A stretch of 64,000 bases of DNA from JBMNFB01 sp050949085 (lineage in GTDB: Bacteria; Bacillota; UBA994; UBA5500). Shown piece by piece: positions 14,936-24,023 of the stretch; within the stretch, counting starts at the first letter, position 1; the number at the start of each line of letters is the position of its first letter. The position numbers and the translations under genes are program-made. Below the pieces are notes generated by a model, which had not been told where the DNA came from, searched no databases, and saw only the letters and a list, made by a program, of their open reading frames with translations. The stretch is from positions 248,001-312,000 of the forward strand of contig JBMNFB010000009.1 of the NCBI GenBank assembly GCA_050949085.1, in the 5' to 3' direction.

Positions 14936-15611
14936 GGCCGTATCTCCCCCTGTCCTCGTCGCGCGTGATCCGGCCATCAACTAATTCCACAACCCGTTTA
15001 CGCATACTGTCGACGATATTGCTGGCATGGGTGACCATCAGAATCGTCGTGCCCTGAGCATTGATATCCTGCAGAACGCGCATGATCCCCCATGCGGTCT
15101 CCGGATCCAGATTGCCTGTGGGTTCATCGGCCAGCAGAATGTAAGGCTGATTGACAATCGCCCGGGCCAGAGCTGCCCGCTGCTGCTCTCCGCCGGAAAG
15201 CTGGGTCGGCAGATGGCTGGATTTCCCCCCGAGGCCGACCAGATCCAGAACTTCGGGAACCCGTCGCCGGATGGCGCGCGGCGAAGCTTCAACGGCCCGC
15301 ATCGCGAAGGCGATGTTCTCGCCGATGGACCAGTTGGGCATCAGACGGAAATCCTGAAAGACGACACCGATCTGCCGGCGCAGATAGGGGATCTCGCGCG
15401 GCCGTAGATGGTTGACAACCCGCCCGTTAACAATTACCTGTCCCTTGGTCGGCTTTTCTTCGGCCAAAACCAATTTCGTCAGCGTCGTCTTGCCGGCTCC
15501 GCTGGGGCCGACAATAAAGACAAACTCACCGCGAGTGATATGCAAATTAATATCATGCAGCGCCACTACCCCATTGGGGTAAATCTTGGAAATGGCGTTT
15601 AACTCAAGCAT
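14925..15611 (-). CDS. ftsE: FtsE, cell-division ABC ATPase
   Basis: A 228-residue ABC ATPase: Walker A GPSGAGKTT (about 35-43), Q-loop VFQDFRLMP, signature LSGGEQQRAALARA, Walker B ILLADEPTGNLD, H-loop VTHAS. It starts with ATG at 15611 after AAAGGTGG. It forms an operon ftsE-ftsX-M23 on the minus strand, divergent from the RNase J gene. The complex acts at the inner face of the membrane in division or elongation to control hydrolases. Confidence 0.97.
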   Translation of the reverse strand: MLELNAISKIYPNGVVALHDINLHITRGEFVFIVGPSGAGKTTLTKLVLAEEKPTKGQVIVNGRVVNHLRPREIPYLRRQIGVVFQDFRLMPNWSIGENIAFAMRAVEASPRAIRRRVPEVLDLVGLGGKSSHLPTQLSGGEQQRAALARAIVNQPYILLADEPTGNLDPETAWGIMRVLQDINAQGTTILMVTHASNIVDSMRKRVVELVDGRITRDEDRGRYGHEN

Positions 15612-15832
15612 TATTAACCACCTTTCGGCTCCTCGTTCTGTCAGCTTCTGTCTTTCCTGGGTGCGTAGCCGCGAAATCGCCAGGGGTCTCAGATCCTGGC
15701 GGGTGTGAGAGGGTCAACGATTTCTTTCGACGGCGGACCGAGCAACTCCTGTCAGTTGCTGACGAATTTCTGTGGTTCGTATTGGGTTTTGGGGCTTTCC
15801 CTGTAGAGGCAGCCAACTAGTTGCAGGCCGCT

Positions 15833-15861
15833 TTGCCCTGCCAACTGGCGTATGCTAGAAT
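15833..15861 (+). promoter_or_regulatory. Promoter for the RNase J gene
   Basis: TTGCCC (15833-15838), 17-base spacer, TAGAAT (15856-15861) with an extended TGC before the -10. It predicts a leader of about 145 bases. Confidence 0.65.
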
Positions 15862-15931
15862 TAAGCAATAAGGAGCAGAACCGGACCAGAGAAATCGATC
15901 GGCAGGAATCAACCGATGGATAGCGTCAGAC

Positions 15932-15977
15932 AATACTAACCAGGCAATGAAGGCGGCTCGGCTGTCTGGTTGGTATT
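15932..15977 (+). promoter_or_regulatory. Stem-loop in the RNase J mRNA leader
   Basis: AATACTAACCAG pairs with CTGGTTGGTATT (12 bp with one G-U) around a 22-base loop. It lies midway in the leader, about 40 bases before the start codon, and has no T tract, so it is not a terminator. Confidence 0.5.
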
Positions 15978-16014
15978 GGTTACGGATATTTGAGAAGCGA
16001 GGTAGATAGACGAA

Positions 16015-17676
16015 GTGTCCAAGTGCAAAACAGTACAGGTGATCCCCCTGGGTGGAATGGGGGAGATCGGTAAGAACATGTATGTCTTCCAGTCTGGAGA
16101 TGACATTCTGGTAGTCGATGCCGGCCTCAAGTTTCCAGAGGATGAGATGCTCGGCATTGATTTTGTCATCCCCAATTTTTCCTACCTGGTGGAGAACCAG
16201 CATAAACTGCGTGGCATCGTTCTCACCCACGGCCATGAGGATCACATCGGCGGCATCCCCTACTTGCTGCAGAAGATTCAGGCGCCCATCTACGGAACGC
16301 GCTTGACCCTGGGCATCCTGCAGGGGAAACTGGACGAACACGGCATCCAGGCCGATACGCGCGAGGTGCGCGCCGGGGAAGAGATCAGCCTGGGCGAGAG
16401 CTTCAGAGTGCGCTTTATCCGCATTAACCACAGCATTCCGGACGGAGTAGCGCTGGCTATCGAGACGCCCCTGGGGGCGATCATTCACAGTGGGGACTTC
16501 AAGTTCGATCAGACGCCGGTGGACGGCCAGGTAACCGACTATCAGACTCTGGCTGAATACGGACGAAAGGGTGTGCTTGCCCTCTTCGCCGATGCCACCA
16601 ATGCCCACCGACGCGGGTATACACCATCAGAACGTCTCGTGGGGCGAACATTTGAACAGATATTCAATCAGACGCAGGGGCGGATTCTGATCGCGACCTT
16701 TGCGTCCAACATCCATCGCATCCAGCAGGCCTTTGACACCGCCATGGAATATCAGCGCAAGGTCGCCGTCGTGGGACGCAGCATGGTCAACAACGTACGG
16801 GTGGCGCACGAGCTGGGCTATCTCAATTTCCCTGATGGGATCTGCGTCGATCCAGAGGAAATCAACAACTTCCCGCCAGAAAAAATGGTGGTTCTGACCA
16901 CCGGCAGCCAGGGCGAACCTCTATCGGGGCTGAGCCGGATGGCCAACCAGAGTCACAACCGACTGACAATCGTCCCTGGCGATACGGTAATCATGTCGTC
17001 CACTCCAGTGCCAGGCAACGAAAAACTGGTCAACCGCGTCATTGATGGCCTTTCCCGGGCGGGCGCCGACGTGATCAGCCAGGCTGAAGCTGACGTGCAC
17101 GTATCGGGGCACGCCAGCCAAGAAGAACTGAAACTGATGATGAATTTGGTCCGTCCCCGCTATACGGTTCCATTCCACGGGGAATATCGGCATGTCGCAG
17201 CCTATCGGCATCTGGCCGAGCAGGTGGGCATTCCGCCGGAAAATATCCTCGCGCCGGAGAACGGCGACGTGCTGGAGTTCAGCGAGAACGGCGCCCGGAT
17301 CACCGGGCGCGTCAGCGCCGGCAGCGTGCTGGTTGATGGGCTCGGCATCGGCGACGTGGGCAGCGTAGTCTTGCGCGACCGCCAGCAGCTGGCCCGCGAC
17401 GGCATGGTCGTCGCCGTGGTCACAATCGACCGGGTGACCAAGAGCATTAAGGCCGGTCCGGACATCATCACCCGCGGCTTTGTCTATGTGCGGGAGTCAG
17501 AAGACCTGCTATGTGAAGCCGAGGAGCAGGTGCGCCAGGCTCTCGTCAAATGCCTGCAGAATGAAGGTGCCGACTGGGCGGAGCTGAAAGCAGCCGCGCG
17601 AGATGTGCTCAGCGGTCTGCTCTACGAACGCACCAAGCGTCGGCCAATGATTCTGCCGATCATCATGGAAGTCTAG
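16015..17676 (+). CDS. rnj: Ribonuclease J
   Basis: A 553-residue metallo-beta-lactamase/beta-CASP ribonuclease. The zinc motif THGHEDHIGG is at about residues 71-80; beta-CASP features (ATFASNIHRIQQAFD, HVSGHASQEELK, PFHGEYRH) follow, and a C-terminal RNase J domain ends the protein. The family combines 5'-3' exonuclease and endonuclease activity in mRNA turnover and rRNA maturation. The start used is GTG at 16015 after a modest GAGG site. One of only two plus-strand genes here; its terminator is shared with the convergent transketolase unit. A structured leader may allow autocontrol (inference). Confidence 0.95.
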   Translation: MSKCKTVQVIPLGGMGEIGKNMYVFQSGDDILVVDAGLKFPEDEMLGIDFVIPNFSYLVENQHKLRGIVLTHGHEDHIGGIPYLLQKIQAPIYGTRLTLGILQGKLDEHGIQADTREVRAGEEISLGESFRVRFIRINHSIPDGVALAIETPLGAIIHSGDFKFDQTPVDGQVTDYQTLAEYGRKGVLALFADATNAHRRGYTPSERLVGRTFEQIFNQTQGRILIATFASNIHRIQQAFDTAMEYQRKVAVVGRSMVNNVRVAHELGYLNFPDGICVDPEEINNFPPEKMVVLTTGSQGEPLSGLSRMANQSHNRLTIVPGDTVIMSSTPVPGNEKLVNRVIDGLSRAGADVISQAEADVHVSGHASQEELKLMMNLVRPRYTVPFHGEYRHVAAYRHLAEQVGIPPENILAPENGDVLEFSENGARITGRVSAGSVLVDGLGIGDVGSVVLRDRQQLARDGMVVAVVTIDRVTKSIKAGPDIITRGFVYVRESEDLLCEAEEQVRQALVKCLQNEGADWAELKAAARDVLSGLLYERTKRRPMILPIIMEV

Positions 17677-17700
17677 GGCTATAAACCGATCCAGAGAGCA

Positions 17701-17749
17701 AAAAGCGCCTTCGCCGGTGGTCGACTGAACCACCAACGAAGGCGCTTTT
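17701..17749. terminator. Bidirectional terminator between rnj and the transketolase genes
   Basis: Perfect 13-bp stem AAAAGCGCCTTCG/CGAAGGCGCTTTT (17701-17713 with 17737-17749), A tract on one side and T tract on the other, between convergent genes. Confidence 0.9.
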
Positions 17750-17788
17750 CTCTCAGAGAACGTCTCGCCGGCGCAGCAGGCCGAAGCG

Positions 17789-18736
17789 CTACGAGCGCTT
17801 GCGGCGCCAGGCGCGGACCGCCTTCTCCACGATGTGGGCGGCGGTGAGGCCATATTTCTCCAGCAGCGCCGCGGGAGGCCCTGATTCACCGAAAGCATCA
17901 TTCACACCCACCCGCTCCATTGGAACCGGGTAGTGTTCAGCCAGCACCTCAGCCACCGCACTGCCCAGGCCGCCTATGATCGAATGCTCCTCGGCGGTGA
18001 CGGCGCACCCGGTGTGGCGAGCCGCCTCGACGATCGCTTTGACATCGATGGGCTTGATGGTGGAGACGTTGATCACCGCTGCGCTGATGTTCTGTTCCTG
18101 CAGCGTTTCCCTGGCCTCCAGCGCCTGCTGCACCATGATGCCGCAGGCAAAGATTGCCACATCATCCCCGTCAGCCATCAGCTCGGCTTGCCCCAGTCGG
18201 TACCGGTAGTCAGCCGGCCTTGGCAAAATGGGCACTGCACTGCGCCCCAGCCGCAGGTAGACTGGCCCGCCCCGCTCGGCGGCAGCGTGCACCATCTGCG
18301 CCGCTTCCACACCGTCCGCCGGAACCAGCAGCGTCATCCCCGGCAACGACCGCATCAGGGCAATATCCTCCACCGACTGATGGGAGCCGCCATCCGGGCC
18401 GACAGTGACGCCGGCATGGGTAGCGGCGATGACCACGGGCAGCTGCGGATAGGCGATGCTGTTGCGGATCTGCTCAAACGCCCGGCCGGTGGCAAAGATG
18501 GCAAACGTGCTGGCGAAGGGAACGAGACCGGTGGTAGCAAGGCCCGCCGCCGTCCCCATCATGTCTGATTCAGCGATGCCCATGTTAAAAAAGCGGTCCG
18601 GGAATTGCTGAGCAAAGATTGACGTCTTGGTGCTTCCAGAGAGGTCAGCGTCCAGGACGACGATATCCGGCCGCGCTTCACCCAGACGCGCCAGTTCCCG
18701 GCCGTAGGCTTCGCGCGTAGCTATTGCTTGCGTCAT
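17789..18736 (-). CDS. Transketolase, C-terminal subunit
   Basis: A 315-residue protein carrying the pyrimidine-binding and C-terminal domains of transketolase (SGSTKTSIFAQQFPDRFFNM, GIAESDMMGTAAGLA, GPDGGSHQSVEDIALMRSLP). It pairs with the thiamine-diphosphate-binding half encoded just upstream; the two together transfer two-carbon units in the non-oxidative pentose phosphate pathway. Start ATG at 18736, one base after the upstream stop, with AAAGGCGGGTG as site. Split transketolases are common in archaea and many Clostridia; a DXS-like or other two-carbon transferase role cannot be excluded. Confidence 0.92.
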   Translation of the reverse strand: MTQAIATREAYGRELARLGEARPDIVVLDADLSGSTKTSIFAQQFPDRFFNMGIAESDMMGTAAGLATTGLVPFASTFAIFATGRAFEQIRNSIAYPQLPVVIAATHAGVTVGPDGGSHQSVEDIALMRSLPGMTLLVPADGVEAAQMVHAAAERGGPVYLRLGRSAVPILPRPADYRYRLGQAELMADGDDVAIFACGIMVQQALEARETLQEQNISAAVINVSTIKPIDVKAIVEAARHTGCAVTAEEHSIIGGLGSAVAEVLAEHYPVPMERVGVNDAFGESGPPAALLEKYGLTAAHIVEKAVRAWRRKRS

Positions 18737-18737
18737 C

Positions 18738-19553
18738 TCAAACACCCGCCTTTCTCTCTAGCTCAGCCGCAACCTGTTCGCTGCTGGGTGCCTTGCCATG
18801 CCATTCAGCCTTATTCTCCATAAAGGCGAAACCCTTCCCCTTGATGGTCTGGGCCAGGATCAGCGTCGGCTGCCCCCGGCGCGCCTTGGCCTCCTCGAAC
18901 GCCTCAGCCAGCGCCGCCAGATCATGGCCGTCCAGCTCGACCACATGCCAGCCGAAGGAACGCCACTTTTCGGCCAGGGGTTCCACGCCCATCACCGACT
19001 GAACTGGCCCGTCGATCTGCAGTCGATTATGGTCGACGATGCCGATTACGTTGTCCAGCTGATAGTGAGCCGCAGTCATCGCTGCTTCCCAGATCTGGCC
19101 TTCCTGCATCTCGCCATCACCCATGATCACAAAGACATGACTGTCGCTGCCCTGCAGACGCAACCCCAGGGCCATGCCATTAGCTGCCGACAGCCCCTGG
19201 CCCAGCGACCCGGTGGACATCTCCACACCGGGGAGCTTCTTCATATCCGGATGCCCCTGCAAGCGACTGCCCAGTTGCCGCAGGGTCGCCAACTCGTCCA
19301 CTGGGAAATATCCCCTCATGGCCAGGGCGGCGTAGAGTGCCGGGGCAGCATGTCCCTTGCTGAGTACCAGACGATCCCTCTCCGGCCAATCAGGGTGTTC
19401 AGGATCAAGGCGCATCGTCCGGAAAAAGAGCACCGTCAGAATGTCCGCCACCGACAACGACCCGCCCGGATGCCCGGACCCGGCCCGCACAATCATCTCC
19501 ACGATCTGCTGCCGCATCTCGGCTGCCAACTCCACCAAATCCAATCCCTGCAT
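18738..19553 (-). CDS. Transketolase, N-terminal subunit
   Basis: A 271-residue protein with the thiamine diphosphate domain: SGHPGGSLSVADIL, LSKGHAAPALYA, and the ThDP motif GDGEMQEGQIWEA...NVIGIVDHNRLQ. The start ATG at 19553 follows GAGAGGTGGTGG; the longer in-frame reading to 19622 overlaps the upstream glycosyltransferase gene and lacks a site. It is followed immediately by the C-terminal subunit gene. It lies 22 bases after the TagA-like gene, at the tail of the polysaccharide cluster. Confidence 0.93.
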   Translation of the reverse strand: MQGLDLVELAAEMRQQIVEMIVRAGSGHPGGSLSVADILTVLFFRTMRLDPEHPDWPERDRLVLSKGHAAPALYAALAMRGYFPVDELATLRQLGSRLQGHPDMKKLPGVEMSTGSLGQGLSAANGMALGLRLQGSDSHVFVIMGDGEMQEGQIWEAAMTAAHYQLDNVIGIVDHNRLQIDGPVQSVMGVEPLAEKWRSFGWHVVELDGHDLAALAEAFEEAKARRGQPTLILAQTIKGKGFAFMENKAEWHGKAPSSEQVAAELERKAGV

Positions 19554-19575
19554 CGCGACCACCACCTCTCTTGAG

Positions 19576-20316
19576 CTATCCACGTATCTCATTCCACCTC
19601 TGCCAGAGGACCGACCAGACAAACCGGGGTAAGGCCAGCATGCGCCCGATGCGCGACGGTTCCTTCAGCAGGCGAAAAAGCCACTCCAGCCCGGCCCGCT
19701 GCATCCAGAGCGGGGCACGCTCCGCTGTGCCGGCCAGGATGTCAAAACTGCCGCCAACACCGATGCCTACGGCTGCTCCCGTCTTACTGAGATTCTCATG
19801 CAGCCAGATGTCCTGTTTCGGCGCACCCATCGCCACCAGCAGAATATCAGGTTTGCTGGCTTTGATCTCTGCCAACAATGCTGAGGTCTCATCAGCAGAA
19901 AAATAGCCGTGATGCCAGCCAACGATCTGGATCAGGGGATAGAGCTGTCGCAACTGCTGCACCGCCGCTTCCACCACTTCTGGCTTGGCACCCAGCAGGT
20001 AGAAATTCCAGCCGATCTTGGCGCCATGCCCGGCCAGCGCATAGACGAGGTCGCAGCCGGCCACTCGTTCCGGTAAGGGCCGCCCTAGTATTCTCGAAGC
20101 CAGGACAACCCCCATCCCGTCAGCCGTCACCAGCCCCGCATCGTGTAGCACCAGATAGAGAGCCGGGTCTCGCTGCGCCATGTAGAGGATCTCAGCGTTG
20201 GCAGTGACGACCTGTGCGCTGCTCCCTTGCTCCACCATCGCGGCAATGCGCTGGACGGCCGACTCCATCGTCAGCACGTCCACAGCAGTTCCCAAAATCT
20301 TTACTCGTTCACTCAT
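19576..20316 (-). CDS. WecG/TagA/CpsF family glycosyltransferase
   Basis: A 246-residue GT26 enzyme. Family motifs are VVTANAEILYMAQRDP, GLVTADGMGVVLASRILG and GAPKQDIWLHENL; the N-terminal Asp/Thr motif in TADG is intact. TagA-type enzymes add N-acetylmannosamine to lipid-linked GlcNAc at the start of wall-polymer linkage units. Start ATG at 20316 overlaps the CsaB stop by four bases and follows AAAGGAG. Together with CsaB next door it points to a secondary cell-wall polymer that anchors surface proteins. Confidence 0.92.
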   Translation of the reverse strand: MSERVKILGTAVDVLTMESAVQRIAAMVEQGSSAQVVTANAEILYMAQRDPALYLVLHDAGLVTADGMGVVLASRILGRPLPERVAGCDLVYALAGHGAKIGWNFYLLGAKPEVVEAAVQQLRQLYPLIQIVGWHHGYFSADETSALLAEIKASKPDILLVAMGAPKQDIWLHENLSKTGAAVGIGVGGSFDILAGTAERAPLWMQRAGLEWLFRLLKEPSRIGRMLALPRFVWSVLWQRWNEIRG

Positions 20317-21374
20317 CGTCCTACTCCTTTGGCCAGAGAACAAGCGATCTGCCCATTCCTTGCTGCCAGTCTCCGCTGTGCCTCCAGGGTCACCGCGATC
20401 TCCCGGCTGATCTGCTGCCGCTTAGCGTAGACCTCCTGCACCTGGGTCACTAGCTGGCTAGCCTGCAGATCGTCGGTTGAGCCGGCAATCGGTTGGGCAA
20501 ATGATTCGAGGAAACCGGTAACTTTCGGGTCATAGCTGATGCCGACACAAGGGCGCAGACAGATGGCCGCCATAATCAGGGCATGCAGGCGCATGGCGAT
20601 GACCACCTCGGCTGCGGCCAGAGCGTTCAGCAGCTGGGTAAATGTCTGCGGTTGCTCCAGGCAGCTCGCCCCGGCTCCCACCTGCTGGGCCAAACGCTGC
20701 GCCAGACTCAGGTCGTGAGAGTAGTGCAGCGGAATGAACTGCAGCTGGAAGCCTGACTGCACCAGCTGCCGCCCTGCCGCAATAATCTCTGCCTGATAAT
20801 CATGTCCGCTTTTCCAGTTTCGTATCGCCAGGGCGATCCGCTGCGGCTCCGGGGCAACCGTGCTGCCTGGCAGGAGCAGCACCGGGTCCGCCGTCAGTTC
20901 GACCTGCGGCTGCGTCACGCCCCAATCCTGCAACACCTGCAGCGAATACTGATCGCGTACCGTGATGCACTCCGTCCGGTTGAGGACGGAGCGCGCCAGA
21001 ACCTGATTCAGCGGCCGCCGCACCGGACCCATGCTGTTGGCGAAGATCATGGTGGGGCAGCGCTGGAGTTGAGCCAGCCTGATCAGGCTCAGATAGTAGA
21101 GCAGCGAGCGGCTGCTGGTCACATCCTGCAGCAGCCCACCGCCGCCGCTGATGAACAGATCGGCCCGGCGCATGCAGGCGGCAATGCGCAGCAGGTCGGT
21201 TCGCCTGACCGCCTCGACACTGTGCTCGCGCGCTGTCAGCTCTGGACGCGCTGAGAGCACCGTTAGCTGCGCCTCGGGATCGCATTCCCGCAGATTCCGG
21301 ACGATAGCGCGCAGAATGGCTTCATCGCCCGCGTTGCCAAAGCCATAGTAGCCAGATATCAGATAGCGGCTCAT
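20313..21374 (-). CDS. csaB: CsaB, polysaccharide pyruvyl transferase
   Basis: A 353-residue protein of the pyruvyl transferase family (MSRYLISGYYGFGNAGDEAI at the start, SGGGGLLQD in the middle, MRLHALIMA toward the end). CsaB adds ketal-linked pyruvate to secondary cell-wall polysaccharide, which SLH-domain S-layer proteins bind. The ATG at 21374 overlaps the DUF5693 stop (ATGA), so translation is coupled. No SLH protein is in the window; the finding predicts some elsewhere in the genome. Confidence 0.93.
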   Translation of the reverse strand: MSRYLISGYYGFGNAGDEAILRAIVRNLRECDPEAQLTVLSARPELTAREHSVEAVRRTDLLRIAACMRRADLFISGGGGLLQDVTSSRSLLYYLSLIRLAQLQRCPTMIFANSMGPVRRPLNQVLARSVLNRTECITVRDQYSLQVLQDWGVTQPQVELTADPVLLLPGSTVAPEPQRIALAIRNWKSGHDYQAEIIAAGRQLVQSGFQLQFIPLHYSHDLSLAQRLAQQVGAGASCLEQPQTFTQLLNALAAAEVVIAMRLHALIMAAICLRPCVGISYDPKVTGFLESFAQPIAGSTDDLQASQLVTQVQEVYAKRQQISREIAVTLEAQRRLAARNGQIACSLAKGVGR

Positions 21375-22912
21375 CGCTGACTCACCCACTTTACGATCGG
21401 GCGGAGGAGCAGGATGCCCAATAGCCCCGCAATCAGTCCCAGCGACAGGCTCAAACCAGAGCGAACCAGGCTGACGACAACGGGGTGATGAATATGTTCA
21501 AATGTGTTGACCAACGACAGCTCAGCGATGAAGCCGTAGAGAATAGCCAGCCCCCCTAGTATTCGCCAGTTATTGCGCCAGAGATAAAAGCCGCAAAGCA
21601 GAGCTGGGAAAAGCAGCACCTCTTTGGTACGCGGCCTGACCCAGAACAAGGCCTCCAGAGTATCGCGGAAGGAGGATTCTACCGGACTGACCTGAACGCC
21701 TGGGGCACGTCCCGAGCCCAGTAACAGAACATAGACAGCCGCGAACAGAATCAACAGTCCACCAACGATCAGCCAGTGCTCCCTGGCATTCGTCGTCCAG
21801 ATCCGCCCGTCCCGTTGCCGAAAATGCCAGGACCAGGCCAGGAGCACCAACACTAACGCCAGAGCCATGGGCAGCAGGTAGCTGGCCTTGACGCCTAAAA
21901 ACTGGGCAATCTTCAGCTGAAAGACAGTCTGCCCTAAGACGGCCTGAAGCATCAGCCCGCCAGCTAGAGCGAATCCCGTCATTCCCAGCCAGTCAAGCAG
22001 GACAGGCCAAAGGCCTGGTTCGCGCCGTTGCCGCCGACTCCACCACCAGACAAATCCGCTGGAGGGATAAAGGAGCGCTGCGCCAAAGGACACCAGCTGG
22101 CGGCTGAGCTGTTCATCGACCAGGCTGCTGAGAAGCACGGCTGCTAATAGTGCCAGTAGCGGCAGCCAGCAGAACAACCGACTAAGCCTATCGAAAAGCC
22201 AACTGAGGGTCAGCCCGGAAACCGCCCCCAGAGATAATGCTACCAGGAAGTAAACCGGTGTTGTCGAGATTTCTGGCCGCGGGCTGATGCCTGGAGCCAC
22301 TATCTGCCCTGCCTCCTCAAGGGCCTGGCGGACCGAGGTGAGGTGGGCCAACCGCTCGTCACCTGCCGCATCAGCGAAAAGGCGAACAACCAGAAGATCA
22401 GCCTGACGCTCGCGCACTGCAGTCTTGTACTTGCGCAGCGCATAGTCAGCCGGTTGATCAAAGACGCGAATCACCCGGTTTCGCACCAGATCCTGATAGT
22501 CAGCAAAGCTGCGGGGAGGGATCAGCTCAATCAGGCCGAAAGCTGCCTCCTCCAGCCAGGCGGCGTCCTCCACCGCCTCGCCAGCAAACTCGTTATCAGC
22601 AAACATGACCAAGTCTGGCTGGATGCCCGCCGTCGACCAGGCTATCCAGTTGTGGGCACTCAGGACCGGCACCGCCTGCAGCGGCGGCGTTACCCAGGCC
22701 AGATCTTCCGGCTGATGCACCAGTACGTAGTACACCCCCGACTCGGCCAGTTGGGCCAGAGCGGATCTGTCCCGCAGCTCGGTCAGATCGACGGCTAGCG
22801 CAACCGAGCGCGCCAGCGGTTCGGTGGTCGCTTTCGCCAGCAGTTGCCAGCCGGCACCCAGTAAACCCAGGATGACCAGGGAAATCAGCAGTATTCGGTA
22901 GCGGCGTTCCAT
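21371..22912 (-). CDS. DUF5693 family membrane protein
   Basis: A 513-residue protein: an N-terminal membrane anchor (residues 6-25), an extracellular region of about 190 residues, then about ten hydrophobic segments to the C-terminus. It matches in layout the DUF5693 proteins that accompany csaB in Clostridia; activity unknown. The start ATG at 22912 follows GGGAGGTGA and lies five bases after the stop of the upstream glycosyltransferase. A role in assembly or export of the pyruvylated polymer is inferred from coupling to csaB. Confidence 0.8.
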   Translation of the reverse strand: MERRYRILLISLVILGLLGAGWQLLAKATTEPLARSVALAVDLTELRDRSALAQLAESGVYYVLVHQPEDLAWVTPPLQAVPVLSAHNWIAWSTAGIQPDLVMFADNEFAGEAVEDAAWLEEAAFGLIELIPPRSFADYQDLVRNRVIRVFDQPADYALRKYKTAVRERQADLLVVRLFADAAGDERLAHLTSVRQALEEAGQIVAPGISPRPEISTTPVYFLVALSLGAVSGLTLSWLFDRLSRLFCWLPLLALLAAVLLSSLVDEQLSRQLVSFGAALLYPSSGFVWWWSRRQRREPGLWPVLLDWLGMTGFALAGGLMLQAVLGQTVFQLKIAQFLGVKASYLLPMALALVLVLLAWSWHFRQRDGRIWTTNAREHWLIVGGLLILFAAVYVLLLGSGRAPGVQVSPVESSFRDTLEALFWVRPRTKEVLLFPALLCGFYLWRNNWRILGGLAILYGFIAELSLVNTFEHIHHPVVVSLVRSGLSLSLGLIAGLLGILLLRPIVKWVSQR

Positions 22913-22916
22913 CGGC

Positions 22917-24023
22917 TCACCTCCCGCCTGCCAGAACCTCTCGATAGACAGCATCGGTCTGTCGGCACATCTGTTCCAGGGTAAATCGCTCCAGGACTCT
23001 GGCCCGGCCTTGTCGGCCAGCCGCCTCCGCCTGCGCCGGCTGGCGCAGGTAGAAGGCGATCGCCTTCGCCAGCTCCTGCGGCGCAGCCGGGGTCACCAGC
23101 TTTCCGTCCTGTCCATCGCGGATCAGCTCGGGGATGCCGCCTACGCGGCTGGCCACCACCGGCAGGCCGCTGGCCATAGCCTCCAGAACGCTCAACCCCA
23201 ATGCCTCCATGATGGATGGGAGTACGAAGATATCGGCTGCCGCCAGGATGGTGGGGATGTCCTCCCGATACCCCAGGAATCGTACAGCATCCGCCAGGCC
23301 AAGTTGCACCGCTTGCTGTCGCAGTTCATTCTCCAGCGGCCCCTGCCCAGCGAACAGCCAGGTAAACTCATAGCCCCGGCGCCGTAGCTCTGCCGCTGCC
23401 TGCAATGCATAGGGCAGCCCCTTTACTTCGGTTAAGCGAGCCACGGTGGCGATGACCGGCCGCGCAGCGAGCACATCAAGCTGATGGCGCGCTTCCTGCC
23501 TGTCAGCAACCAGGAAAGGGCGCGGATCGATACCGTTATACACCAGACGAATCATATTTTCAGGCACGCCCTCAGCCTGAAGGCGCCCCACACAGGCCGC
23601 AGAAACGGCGATGATTGCGTTGGTCAGCTGCCTGGCCACCAGGCTATATGCCACCCGCTTCCAGCCAGGCAACCCGTTCGCCGGAAGCGGCGGGCCGAGG
23701 GTGTGTCTGGTTAACACCGTCTTATAGCCCCTCTGCCTGGCGATGAGGCGTCCCGCCAGGCTGGCATGGGTATGAACGATATCCACAGAAACGAGAGTGC
23801 GTTGCAGCGAGCGTAGCAGCGCCCTGCTCAGCGATCTCTCACCTTCCGGCAGGATGATCACCTCGGCGCTGCTACTCTGCCGGATAGCATCAGCCAGCGG
23901 ACCCTCCGGCAGACAAACAAAAGGTTTCCAGCCATACGTCTCCGCCCCGCCCAGCAGGCCCAGCAGGTAACGACCGGCCCCACCGATATTGGTGTCGCTG
24001 ATGACATGCGCTACTCTCAGCAT
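22917..24023 (-). CDS. GT4-family glycosyltransferase
   Basis: A 368-residue GT-B enzyme: N-terminal VISDTNIGGAGRYLLGLL, mid VYNGIDPRPF, then the nucleotide-sugar site ATVARLTEVKGLPYALQAAA and the E-x7-E motif PSIMEALGLSVLEAMASGLP. It overlaps the ligase-like gene by seven bases. The donor and acceptor sugars cannot be told; the setting suggests wall-polysaccharide synthesis. Confidence 0.92.
   Translation of the reverse strand: MLRVAHVISDTNIGGAGRYLLGLLGGAETYGWKPFVCLPEGPLADAIRQSSSAEVIILPEGERSLSRALLRSLQRTLVSVDIVHTHASLAGRLIARQRGYKTVLTRHTLGPPLPANGLPGWKRVAYSLVARQLTNAIIAVSAACVGRLQAEGVPENMIRLVYNGIDPRPFLVADRQEARHQLDVLAARPVIATVARLTEVKGLPYALQAAAELRRRGYEFTWLFAGQGPLENELRQQAVQLGLADAVRFLGYREDIPTILAAADIFVLPSIMEALGLSVLEAMASGLPVVASRVGGIPELIRDGQDGKLVTPAAPQELAKAIAFYLRQPAQAEAAGRQGRARVLERFTLEQMCRQTDAVYREVLAGGR

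Larger units (their letters stand above)
15612..16014. other. Divergent promoter region between ftsE and the RNase J gene
   Basis: About 400 bases without a credible gene. The right half carries the RNase J promoter and a leader hairpin. In the left half I see small inverted repeats (AGCAACT/AGTTGCT near 15.75 kb) but no convincing ftsE promoter. Confidence 0.6.

Noticed and set aside
15817..16608. A 263-codon minus-strand frame across the RNase J gene start
   Set aside because: Antisense to the conserved N-terminal half of RNase J and its leader; no site or motif.
17789..19553. Frameshifted single transketolase gene
   Set aside because: The two halves each have a proper stop, start and ribosome site, and split transketolases are normal.
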